This document shows positions 1 to 7,727 of a stretch of 64,000 bases of DNA, one piece after another (within the stretch, counting starts at the first letter, position 1; each line of letters opens with the position of its first letter). Source of the DNA: Bradyrhizobium embrapense (GTDB taxonomy: Bacteria; Pseudomonadota; Alphaproteobacteria; Rhizobiales; Xanthobacteraceae); the NCBI RefSeq assembly GCF_001189235.2, contig NZ_LFIP02000005.1, forward strand, positions 310,001-374,000, given 5' to 3'. Both the position numbers and the translations under genes were made by a program. The notes under the pieces were generated by a model. That model ran no database searches and was not told the DNA's origin. It worked only from the letters and a program-made list of their open reading frames with translations.

Positions 1-534
1 GTCGTCGCGCACCATCATCACCGCCGACATCTCCTCGCGATCCTCGCGTGACAATTTGCGGTCCGGCATCGGCGTCAGCCAGATATCGGCGTCGAGCCCG
101 ATCTGGTGGCTGGCATGGCCCGAGAGCGCGGGGCCGCCGCGCGGCTGGCCGATATCGCCGACCAGGATGCCGGGCCAGCCGGCGTCCCTGTGGGCGTTGG
201 CCGCAAGCCGCTTCAACAGCGCGATCATGGCGGGGTGGCCCCAATAGCGGTTGCGCGACAGGCGCATCACCTGCCAGGTGGCGCCGTCGAGCGGCATCTG
301 CGCGGCGCCGGCGAGACAGCCCTTGGTGTAGCCGCCGATCGATTGGGTCGGCAGCGCCGCCGGCAGCATCTTGCGCGCGAACAGCTGCTTCGCCCCGATC
401 GTCGGATCGTTAGGGTTGGCGAGCGGCGGCAATGGCTGCGGATTGAGCGAGCCCTTGTCCTGCGCCCGCGCGGAGATGGTGCAGGCGAGCAGGGTGGCGA
501 TCAGGAACGGGATCAGACGCAGGCGGGGTGGCAT
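1..534 (-). CDS. mepA: Penicillin-insensitive murein endopeptidase MepA (3' end outside window)
   Basis: The protein reads in one frame from an ATG at 534 to the left edge (178 codons, C-terminus missing). It opens with a signal peptide ending in ISARA-QDKG. The MepA signature follows: GDIGQPRGGPALSGHASHQ and then GLDADIWL. The His and Asp residues of this stretch belong to the zinc site of the LAS (M74) metallopeptidases. The family cuts D-Ala-meso-DAP cross-links of peptidoglycan in the periplasm. The segment beginning GGYTKGCLAGA, followed by NRYWGHP, also matches the family. The family name is confident. Nothing can be said about the C-terminus or its downstream neighbours. Confidence 0.93.
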   Translation of the reverse strand, partial: MPPRLRLIPFLIATLLACTISARAQDKGSLNPQPLPPLANPNDPTIGAKQLFARKMLPAALPTQSIGGYTKGCLAGAAQMPLDGATWQVMRLSRNRYWGHPAMIALLKRLAANAHRDAGWPGILVGDIGQPRGGPALSGHASHQIGLDADIWLTPMPDRKLSREDREEMSAVMMVRDD

Positions 535-1011
535 TCGGATCACTCTGTCTGCGCAAGGCTAACATGGATTCGAGGCAGGCGAACCGCGCTTTCATCCCAT
601 TCGCTTGATGTGCGCTGACGATCGACGCGCCGCTGATTTTCATGAGCGCGGTGGTTTCCGTCCGGAGTCGATACGCATGGCCAAACCGCTTTGGCTCGGA
701 CTCGAAGGTTGCCCCTGTTCCTTTGCCTGTGCCGCCTTTACCTCGCGATAACCCTGTCACACACTGGCAAACATTGATGCGTCGGACGTGCTTTCTGTGC
801 AATCGCGCGCCGTTTTACCCTTCCTTCACCACACTCCGGCGCGTCCATGCCGTAAATCTGGGTTGTGGGCCGCCTGCTGACGGCGCGCCACTGGCGTTCG
901 TCGTGAACTCGCCTGCAAAGCAGGCATGCCGCAGCTTCTCAAGCAGCGCAGCTATTTGCCGAGAGATACCAATTTTTCAGAGACTTATCGCAGATATGTC
1001 GCCGAATTGAA
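535..1011. other. Intergenic region, no supported gene
   Basis: This is a 477-bp gap between the divergent mepA and the c-di-GMP gene, so it should hold both promoters. Short open frames exist on both strands (for example 642-1010 on plus), but their translations are compositionally odd, Arg/Cys-rich and match no family I know. I see no convincing promoter, RNA gene or repeat. Confidence 0.5.
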
Positions 1012-3234
1012 ATGCGCGTGGGGCGTGCGATACCGATGATGCGGCCGAAGAAGATCAAGAAACCGAAACAGGCCAAACTATCAGGTCCTCAGGGCCGCCG
1101 GGTGAGGCCGATGCCGAAGATGTCGGGCAGTTCGCGCCGCAGCGCGGTCGAGATCAGCGAACTGGTGCGCCAGCGCGCGCAAGCCGACGCTGCGATCGCC
1201 GAGGCCCGCAAGTCCAATGCGCGGCTGCGCGAGGCGATCGACATCCTGCCGCAAGGCATCGTGTTTCTGGACCCCGAAGGCCGCTACACCCTCTGGAACA
1301 AGAAATACGCGGAAATCTACAAGCGCAGTTCCGACCTGTTCGAGCAAGGCGCGCGCCTCGAAGACACCATCCGCATCGGCGTCGCGCGCGGCGACTATCC
1401 CGAGGCCGCCGGGCGCGAGGAAGAGTGGATCGCCGAGCGGCTCGAGAAGATGTACCAGCCGGGCGAGCGGCATGAGCAGGTGCTGGCCGACGGCCGCGTG
1501 GTGCTGATCGAGGAGCGGCTGACCTCGGATGGCGGCATCGTCGGCCTGCGCGTCGACATCACCGAATTGAAGCAGCGCGAGGCGTCGTTCCGCCTGCTGT
1601 TCGACGGCAACCCGGTGCCGATGATCCTGTGCGCGCTCGACGGCGAGAAGATTCTGGCGGTCAACGACGCCGCGATCGCGCACTATGGTTACGTTCGTGC
1701 CGAATTCGAGAAGATGACGATCAAGAGCCTGCAGGCGTTCGATGCCGAGCTGCCCTGGGCCTCAGGCCGCAGCAGCGACGAGCAGGCGGCGCGGACCTGG
1801 AAGCATGTGCGCGCGGACGGCACGCTGATCGACCTGGCGATCTATTCGCGCCAGCTGATGCATGGCGATCAGCCGGCGATGCTGCTCGCGCTGATGGACA
1901 TCACCGAACGCAAGCGCGCCGAGGCGCGGCTGGCCTTCATGGCCCAGCATGACAGCCTGACCGGCCTGCCGAACCGCAATCTGCTGCGCCAGCAGATGGA
2001 GGAGATGTTGCAGCACACCCGCCGCTCCACCGACAAGGTCGCGGTGCTGATGCTCGGGCTCGACAATTTCAAGGCGGTCAACGACACGCTCGGCCACGGC
2101 ATCGGTGACAAGCTGTTGCGCGGGGTCGCCAAGCGCCTGCGCTCGACGCTGCGCGAGGAAGACGCGCTGGCCCGGCTCAACTCCGATGAGTTCACCATCG
2201 TGCAAGGCGGCGTGATGCGGCCCGAAGACGCGGTGCTGCTGGCGCGGCGGATCCTCGATGCGATCGGCGAACCTTATCTGCTCGATGGCCATTCGGTGGT
2301 GGTCGGCGCCAGCATCGGGATCGCGATGTCGCCCGGCGACGGCGAGGATTCCGAAAAGCTGTTGAAGAGCGCCGACATGGCGCTGTCGCGCGCCAAGAGC
2401 GAATTCCGCGGCACCTTCTCGTTCTTCGAGGCCGAGATGGATGCGCGCGCGCAGAGCCGCCGCAAGATCGAGATCGACCTGCGCGATGCGATCCAGAATG
2501 AAGGGCTGCGGCCCTACTACCAGCCGCTGGTCGACCTCACCAGCGGACGCATCACCGGCTTCGAGGCCTTGGTGCGCTGGCCGCATCCGGAGCGCGGCAT
2601 GATCTCGCCCGGCGAGTTCATTCCGGTGGCCGAGGAGACCGGTCTGATCAATCCGCTGGGTTCGCTGATGCTGCATCGCGCCTGCATGGACGCGGCGCAA
2701 TGGCCCGACGACGTCCGCGTCGCGGTCAATCTGTCGCCGCTGCAATTCCGCACCGGCAACCTGCTGGCGCTGGTCACCGACGCGCTGCGGCAATCCGGCC
2801 TGCCGGCGCGGCGGCTCGAACTCGAGATCACCGAGACGCTGCTGCTCGAGAAGAGCAGCCAGGTGCTGGCGACGCTGCATGCGCTGCGCGCGCTCGGGGT
2901 GCGGATGTCGATGGACGATTTCGGCACCGGCTATTCGAGCCTGAGCTATCTGCGCAGCTTCCCGTTCGACAAGATCAAGATCGACCAGTCGTTCGTGCGC
3001 GACCTCGGCGCCAATCCGGACGCGCAGGCGATCGTGCGTTCGATCGTCAGCCTCGGCATCGGGCTCGGCGTCACCATCACCGCGGAGGGCGTCGAGACCG
3101 AGGCGGAGCTGAGCTGCCTGCGCGCCGAGGGCTGCCACGAGGGCCAGGGCTTTCTGTTCAGCCGCGCGCGGCCGAACACTGAAGTCATCAGCCTGCTGAA
3201 GGCGCAGCGCGTCGCCACCGCGCTGGTGGCGTAG
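1012..3234 (+). CDS. PAS-PAS-GGDEF-EAL cyclic-di-GMP protein, GGDEF site degenerate
   Basis: Predicted c-di-GMP phosphodiesterase of 740 aa. After a basic N-terminus and a coiled-coil stretch (about 45-75) come two PAS domains (about 75-188 and 190-305). A GGDEF domain (about 308-475) and an EAL domain (about 485-730) follow. The GGDEF motif reads NSDEF (390-394), with both glycines lost, so cyclase activity is unlikely. The first metal Asp (LGLDNF, D351) remains. The EAL domain keeps its key motifs: EALVRW (E518), AVNLSP, ELEITET, MDDFGTGYS, KIDQSF and TAEGVET. The expected activity is therefore hydrolysis of c-di-GMP, with the GGDEF part possibly a GTP-sensing module. No transmembrane segment is visible, so it should be cytosolic. 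ATGs at 1036 and 1039 are alternative starts. Confidence 0.9.
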   Translation: MRVGRAIPMMRPKKIKKPKQAKLSGPQGRRVRPMPKMSGSSRRSAVEISELVRQRAQADAAIAEARKSNARLREAIDILPQGIVFLDPEGRYTLWNKKYAEIYKRSSDLFEQGARLEDTIRIGVARGDYPEAAGREEEWIAERLEKMYQPGERHEQVLADGRVVLIEERLTSDGGIVGLRVDITELKQREASFRLLFDGNPVPMILCALDGEKILAVNDAAIAHYGYVRAEFEKMTIKSLQAFDAELPWASGRSSDEQAARTWKHVRADGTLIDLAIYSRQLMHGDQPAMLLALMDITERKRAEARLAFMAQHDSLTGLPNRNLLRQQMEEMLQHTRRSTDKVAVLMLGLDNFKAVNDTLGHGIGDKLLRGVAKRLRSTLREEDALARLNSDEFTIVQGGVMRPEDAVLLARRILDAIGEPYLLDGHSVVVGASIGIAMSPGDGEDSEKLLKSADMALSRAKSEFRGTFSFFEAEMDARAQSRRKIEIDLRDAIQNEGLRPYYQPLVDLTSGRITGFEALVRWPHPERGMISPGEFIPVAEETGLINPLGSLMLHRACMDAAQWPDDVRVAVNLSPLQFRTGNLLALVTDALRQSGLPARRLELEITETLLLEKSSQVLATLHALRALGVRMSMDDFGTGYSSLSYLRSFPFDKIKIDQSFVRDLGANPDAQAIVRSIVSLGIGLGVTITAEGVETEAELSCLRAEGCHEGQGFLFSRARPNTEVISLLKAQRVATALVA

Positions 3235-3251
3235 CGAAGCTGCTTCGATTG

Positions 3252-3281
3252 CGTCATTGCGAGCGCAGTGAATCAATCCAT
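3252..3281. repeat. Half copy of the GTCATTGCGAG palindromic repeat
   Basis: The sequence GTCATTGCGAGCGC and then AATCAATCCAT matches the left arm of the longer inverted repeats at 16124, 22208 and 31862. The right arm is missing here. It lies just after the EAL gene stop codon. Confidence 0.6.
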
Positions 3282-3417
3282 CCGGGACGTGTACTCATAA
3301 AGCCGGTACGCGCGTGCGCGAGAATAGCGAGGTTCCGGTTGACATGAAAGAGCGGACATCGACGACGCTTAAGTAGATGTCCGCAAAGGGCCGGACTCGG
3401 ACATTGTTCATGATCGT

Positions 3418-3633
3418 CTAGCTCATGGGACGAAACTTGCCTCTTCGTAACGGCGACTTCCGTGCGAACGAGAAAGTACAGAACGAGAAATTGATCACTG
3501 TCGCCAGGAAGTCGCCGTAGGCCAGAACAGCCCGCTGCTTCCTCGCATCGACCAAGTTTGTGGCCGTCACCGCGCCGCTCAAGCCGAGAAAGCTATTCTC
3601 GAAATCCAGTCCTCCACGTCGGCAACGGGCCAT
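3418..3633 (-). pseudogene. mscL: Remnant of large-conductance mechanosensitive channel MscL
   Basis: This frame encodes GGLDFENSFLGLSGAVTAT followed by NLVDARKQRAVLAYGDFLAT and VINF. That is the periplasmic loop and the start of TM2 of alphaproteobacterial MscL, which typically reads GGLDF..YF..LS.AVTATNLADAKKQGAVLAYG.FL...INF. The N-terminal half (the KEF-REFA helix and the TM1 motif GNVVDLAVGVIIGAAFG) is absent. The cyclase gene stop lies 10 bp upstream. After VINF the frame diverges from the expected TM2 core into SFCTFSFARK. The result is a non-functional fragment of about 43 recognisable residues. I recognise it from memory of the family, not from a search. Confidence 0.7.
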
Positions 3634-3642
3634 GTGTGGATG

Positions 3643-6600
3643 TTAGCGAATCGGGTTTTCGGGCCCGCTTCCTGGCTTTCGGGCAAGTCGGGCGAGGCTT
3701 TCGGCCGCCCTCAATTCGAATGATTTGGCCATCTGTTGTTTCGCAACGACCAGTGACCTTTCGAAATGAGCCCGCGCCTGCTCCACATTCGGCGGTTCGC
3801 ACGCCAGCGCCACTTCTCCCGCGATTTGATAGGCTTCCGCCTCCTGCCAGCATTCGCCACTCTCCCTGATCCTCAGCAACGCCTCTTCGTTACAGCGTTG
3901 CGCATCGCCAAGCCTTCCGATCCGAGCGTATGTCGCTCCCAATATGCTGAGATACCACGGCGCATAGGCGGTCGCGCCGGTGGATCGCATACCCGAAATC
4001 CCGGCCTCGATCATATCAGCGGCAGAGTGGTGCTGCCCCTCAAGGGCGAGCACCCGACCGCGCAACAGCTTGCCGTAAGCGTTCCAGAAGCGTGATCCCT
4101 TCTCGTCCGCGAGCTGCATAAGCTCGCGAGCGAGTTCGGCCGCGGAGCCGAGTTTGCCTATGTAGATGAGAGTGAGGGACACATGGGCCAGCGCATACAT
4201 GAGCGTTGCGGCGTGGCCAAACTCGCGTGCCTCGCGGATAGCACGCTCCAGGTCGGCCGTCGCGGCATCGGTGCGGCCCAGCGTCCACTGCGAAAAGGCG
4301 CGCCACGCCAATGCGGAGACGAGAACATCATGGCCAAACCGCATTGCAAGCGGGCGGTGCTCGGCGTGACAGTACGTCGTAACGACATGATCGAGCTCGG
4401 CTGAGCCGGCAGCCAGGTCTCCGGCGAGCACGAGGGAAATTCCCATCAAGAGATGCCCGATCATCGTTGGTGTACTTGCCTGCCGTTGTTCAGCGAGGGC
4501 CTGGAATTGGGCAGCCAGCTCCCGCGTAACATGGGCGTGGAACGACATGCGGCTTGCCACCCAGAATCCGTAAAGCACCGAAAAGAGCACGATGGGATCG
4601 TCCGCCGTATCCCCGAGCTTCTCTGCATGCTCGATCAAGGCGCGCGCCTGATCGAAAGCCGCTCTTGTCTCGGGAGCAGCATGGCCTTTGGTGTGGATCA
4701 GAGCGTTGGCAAGCTCGATTTGCAACGAGATTCGCTCACGGCGCAACGAGGCTGTCTCGGGCGACCTGGCGATCAGGTCAAGGGCGCGTGCCAGCTGTTC
4801 CGCCGCTTCGACGAGCGCCGACCGGGAAAGCGACCGCCTTCCGGCCTTGCTCCACAGGTGTGCCGCCTTTTCTAGCAGGCCGGCTTCGGTGCAATGCCGG
4901 GCCAGCACTTCCGGTTGGCTCTCGGCAATGTCGACGAAATCGATTTCTATGGTCTCGGCAAGCACAAGGTGGAGCGCGCGGCGCTTCTCACGCAGGAGCG
5001 TGCCATAGGCGGCCTCCTGGATCAGCGCGTGATTGAAGACATAGTTCGAATCATGCGGGTCGCCCTGGCGAAACAGCAATCCCGCATCGACGAGACGGTC
5101 GAGCGCGCGGTTCAGCTCGGACTCCGTCAGTGGTACGATGGCGGCGATCAACGCTTGGCTGAAGTCGCGACCGATTGCGGCTGCCATCTGTGCAACCTCC
5201 TTGGCGGGGCCGAGCCGGTCCAAGCGGGCCATCAGAGATGCGTGAAGGGTGGCCGGCACCGGACTCGCAGCCGCAGGGATTGCCCCGACGAGACGCGTCT
5301 CGGAGCCAGCCTCCAGCACGGCCTTGGTCATTTCCTGGACAAACAGCGGTATTCCGTCGGCGCGATCGATGATCTCCTTGCGAATGTGTGCCGGAAGGGG
5401 GTGCTCTCCGATCACCTCATCAACCAGAGCTTCGGTTTCGCGCGCACCAAGCCGGGTGATCGTCATCGCCGTGATATGAGGCCGAGCGGCCAAGGGTGGT
5501 GCAAGTTCGGGCCGGAACGTCGCAACCAGCAACACGGGAAGGGCGACAATCGCCTCGATGAGCTGACCAAGCAGTTCGAGGCTGGTCGGATCGATCCAGT
5601 GCAGATCCTCGAATATCATCAGAACCGGATTGGAGCGGGCCTGGCTCTGGATATCCAGCACGATCGCTTCCAGCATTCGTTGGCGGCGCAGCGCTGGCGT
5701 CAGCTCGTCGGTGGAATACCGGCCGTCATTGGCGAGTTGAAGCAGGTCGGCAAGCGCTGCCCTGTGTGCGATAGGTGCGGATGAGCGGCCGAGGGTCGCA
5801 TCAAGCTTGTCGAGTCTCGTTTTCGCATCATCCTCGCGCGCAAGATTCGCGCGTCGTTCCATCTGCTTGACGATTGGATAAAGCGCCGAATTGGTGTGCT
5901 GCGGAGAGCAGTAGTAGCGCAGCTGCGTCGGCGCATCCGCGACGACATGCTCCAGAATGGCAGCCACCAGGCGCGATTTGCCGATGCCGGCCTCGCCGGC
6001 AATGATGACGACTTGCCCGGCGTTCGCTCGAGCTCTGGACCAGCTCTGCTCCAGCACCGCACATTCGCGCTCGCGTCCGACGAGGGCTCCCAATCCGCGA
6101 CGATAAAGGGCGTCGAAGCGGCCATCGATGGCGTTGGTGCCGTGGACGGCCCAGGCCTGAACCGGTCCAGCTAGCCCCTTGAGCTGTTGTGCCCCGAGAC
6201 TCGTCAGCACAAATAGATCGCCGACCAGCCGTCGCGTTGCGTCCGCGATCACGACCATTCCAGGTCCCGCGACGGCCTGCAAGCGGGCCGCCAGATTCGG
6301 CGTTTCGCCGACAACGCCGCGTTCCTGGGCCTCTCCAGAGCCGACGATGTCTCCGACAACGACCAGTCCCGTTGCAATCCCGACACGCACCTCCAGTCGG
6401 CCGGGGGTCGCCGTTTCGAGCTTTCCGACCGCAGCAACGAGCCCAAGTGCTGCCTGCACAGCGTGCTCCGCATCGTGCTCGTGGGCCCGTGGATAGCCGA
6501 AATACACCAGCACGCCGTCGCCCATATATTTTGCAACGAAGCCGCCGTTCTGTTCGACGACGGCTGCGCAGGCGCGGTGGTATGCACCGATGATCTTCCG

Positions 6601-6909
6601 CAAATCCTCCGGATCGAGCTGCGTCGATAGGGCTGTCGAGCCGACGAGATCGCAGAACATGACCGTTAGCTGGCGCCGTTCGGCCGTATCAGGGACCGAC
6701 TCCGTATACGGCGCGGAGGACTTATCGGAGGCGTGCAACTCGCGGATTGCACGGAGGATCGTCTTGCGATCGCCGAGGACGATGCCCAGTTCCCGAAGGT
6801 CTTGGTCGTTAAGTTCACCCAGGATGGAGATATCGATCCGATTTTCGCGAAACCGCTGGGCGTAAGCAGACATGCCCAGCTTCTCAAGCCACTCTTCGAT
6901 CTGTTGCAT
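3643..6909 (-). CDS. SAM domain / class III nucleotide cyclase / AAA ATPase / TPR signalling protein
   Basis: Large multidomain protein of 1088 aa. A SAM domain (1-60, beginning MQQIEEWLEKLGM) is followed by a class III cyclase homology domain (about 77-255). That domain has metal Asps D87 (FCDLVGST) and D131 (YMGDGV), purine-contact Lys in AKYMGDG, and Asn/Arg N205 and R209 (ETPNLAARL), so it looks catalytically complete. An ATPase with Walker A GEAGIGKS (about 305-312) and Walker B LMIFEDLHW comes next, then a long helical TPR-like region to the end. The architecture matches the cyclase-ATPase-TPR proteins abundant in Bradyrhizobium. Their activating signal is generally unknown. The ATG at 6909 is chosen because it opens the SAM domain and has GAGGAG four bases upstream. 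The open frame extends to 7179, but those residues look non-coding. Confidence 0.9.
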   Translation of the reverse strand: MQQIEEWLEKLGMSAYAQRFRENRIDISILGELNDQDLRELGIVLGDRKTILRAIRELHASDKSSAPYTESVPDTAERRQLTVMFCDLVGSTALSTQLDPEDLRKIIGAYHRACAAVVEQNGGFVAKYMGDGVLVYFGYPRAHEHDAEHAVQAALGLVAAVGKLETATPGRLEVRVGIATGLVVVGDIVGSGEAQERGVVGETPNLAARLQAVAGPGMVVIADATRRLVGDLFVLTSLGAQQLKGLAGPVQAWAVHGTNAIDGRFDALYRRGLGALVGRERECAVLEQSWSRARANAGQVVIIAGEAGIGKSRLVAAILEHVVADAPTQLRYYCSPQHTNSALYPIVKQMERRANLAREDDAKTRLDKLDATLGRSSAPIAHRAALADLLQLANDGRYSTDELTPALRRQRMLEAIVLDIQSQARSNPVLMIFEDLHWIDPTSLELLGQLIEAIVALPVLLVATFRPELAPPLAARPHITAMTITRLGARETEALVDEVIGEHPLPAHIRKEIIDRADGIPLFVQEMTKAVLEAGSETRLVGAIPAAASPVPATLHASLMARLDRLGPAKEVAQMAAAIGRDFSQALIAAIVPLTESELNRALDRLVDAGLLFRQGDPHDSNYVFNHALIQEAAYGTLLREKRRALHLVLAETIEIDFVDIAESQPEVLARHCTEAGLLEKAAHLWSKAGRRSLSRSALVEAAEQLARALDLIARSPETASLRRERISLQIELANALIHTKGHAAPETRAAFDQARALIEHAEKLGDTADDPIVLFSVLYGFWVASRMSFHAHVTRELAAQFQALAEQRQASTPTMIGHLLMGISLVLAGDLAAGSAELDHVVTTYCHAEHRPLAMRFGHDVLVSALAWRAFSQWTLGRTDAATADLERAIREAREFGHAATLMYALAHVSLTLIYIGKLGSAAELARELMQLADEKGSRFWNAYGKLLRGRVLALEGQHHSAADMIEAGISGMRSTGATAYAPWYLSILGATYARIGRLGDAQRCNEEALLRIRESGECWQEAEAYQIAGEVALACEPPNVEQARAHFERSLVVAKQQMAKSFELRAAESLARLARKPGSGPENPIR

Positions 6910-7195
6910 TCGCTCCTCAACCGATTGCAATTTGGCGTGAGGGTGTCGCGGGATCAAGCAGGAAAGTTCCGAGAAAACGCCGGCCGCCTCATTTCTTTTT
7001 GGCCGATGACGTTGCCTCCAGAAGCAGTCGTTGGTCAACTTCTGCAATGGCCACAAGGCGGCATCCCCGCGGTCTGCATCGCGTGTCCGCTTCTCCTCGA
7101 AAGCGGGGGTCTCGGATTGATAGATGCGCGCCCCAGCCTCACGCGAAGCTAGATGGACTTCTTCGTCACTTCGCTCCACGCAACGGCGGTGGAAA

Positions 7196-7666
7196 TTATT
7201 GTAGCCGGTCGCTCGGCTTCCGCTTGTTCAAATGATACGTCAGCGCCAGCGCCACGCAGTGGCGCAGCGCTACCTCCGGAAGCTTCCCCGCGACATCGAG
7301 CAGGATCGCGCGGTTGCCGCTGTAGCTGAGCTCGGGATAGAGCTCGCGGAACGTCTCGACCAGATTGGTCTGGCAGTGGAAGTAGATCGCGACTTGGCCA
7401 GCGGCCGGCTTCACCTGATCGATCCGGATCGTGCTGCCGCTGCCGGTCTCCGGCGTGAGGTAGCTCGGCTGCCCCCATTTCAGCGTCTCTTCCAGCGCGC
7501 CGACGCCCTTGGTCGTCTTCGCGGTCTCGAAGATCAGCCGCCGCAGCGCCAGCAGTTTTGTCTTCACGGGGGCAGGGTATCCGTCGAACAGCGAATCAGC
7601 CTTCGCTTGCGGTCGTCGTGCCGCCTTGCTGGTCGATGTCGCCGGCTTGCGCATGGTAGGCTTCAC
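7196..7666 (-). CDS. DUF1801 domain protein
   Basis: 156 aa, soluble. A basic, Lys/Arg/Ala-rich N-terminus (1-25) precedes a DUF1801 (YdhG-like) fold. That fold is recognised by LEETLKWGQPSYL, the helix VKTKLLALRRLIFETAKTT and a C-terminal helix with LRHCVALALTYHLNKRK. The biochemical function of the family is unknown. The first start is a GTG at 7666. An ATG at 7654 is an alternative, and neither has a clear Shine-Dalgarno. It sits alone between the cyclase gene and a chemoreceptor, all on the minus strand. Confidence 0.8.
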   Translation of the reverse strand: MKPTMRKPATSTSKAARRPQAKADSLFDGYPAPVKTKLLALRRLIFETAKTTKGVGALEETLKWGQPSYLTPETGSGSTIRIDQVKPAAGQVAIYFHCQTNLVETFRELYPELSYSGNRAILLDVAGKLPEVALRHCVALALTYHLNKRKPSDRLQ

Positions 7667-7727
7667 GAGGAGGACGTCCCACGTCTGTCTACCACAGCGC
7701 CTTGAACGTCATCCAGACCGCGACCGC

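Noticed and set aside
642..1010. Open frame between mepA and the EAL gene
   Set aside because: No domain, unusual amino-acid composition and no ribosome site. I treat the stretch as intergenic.
6910..7179. N-terminal extension of the cyclase protein to 7179
   Set aside because: The added residues match nothing. GAGGAG and the SAM domain both point to the ATG at 6909.
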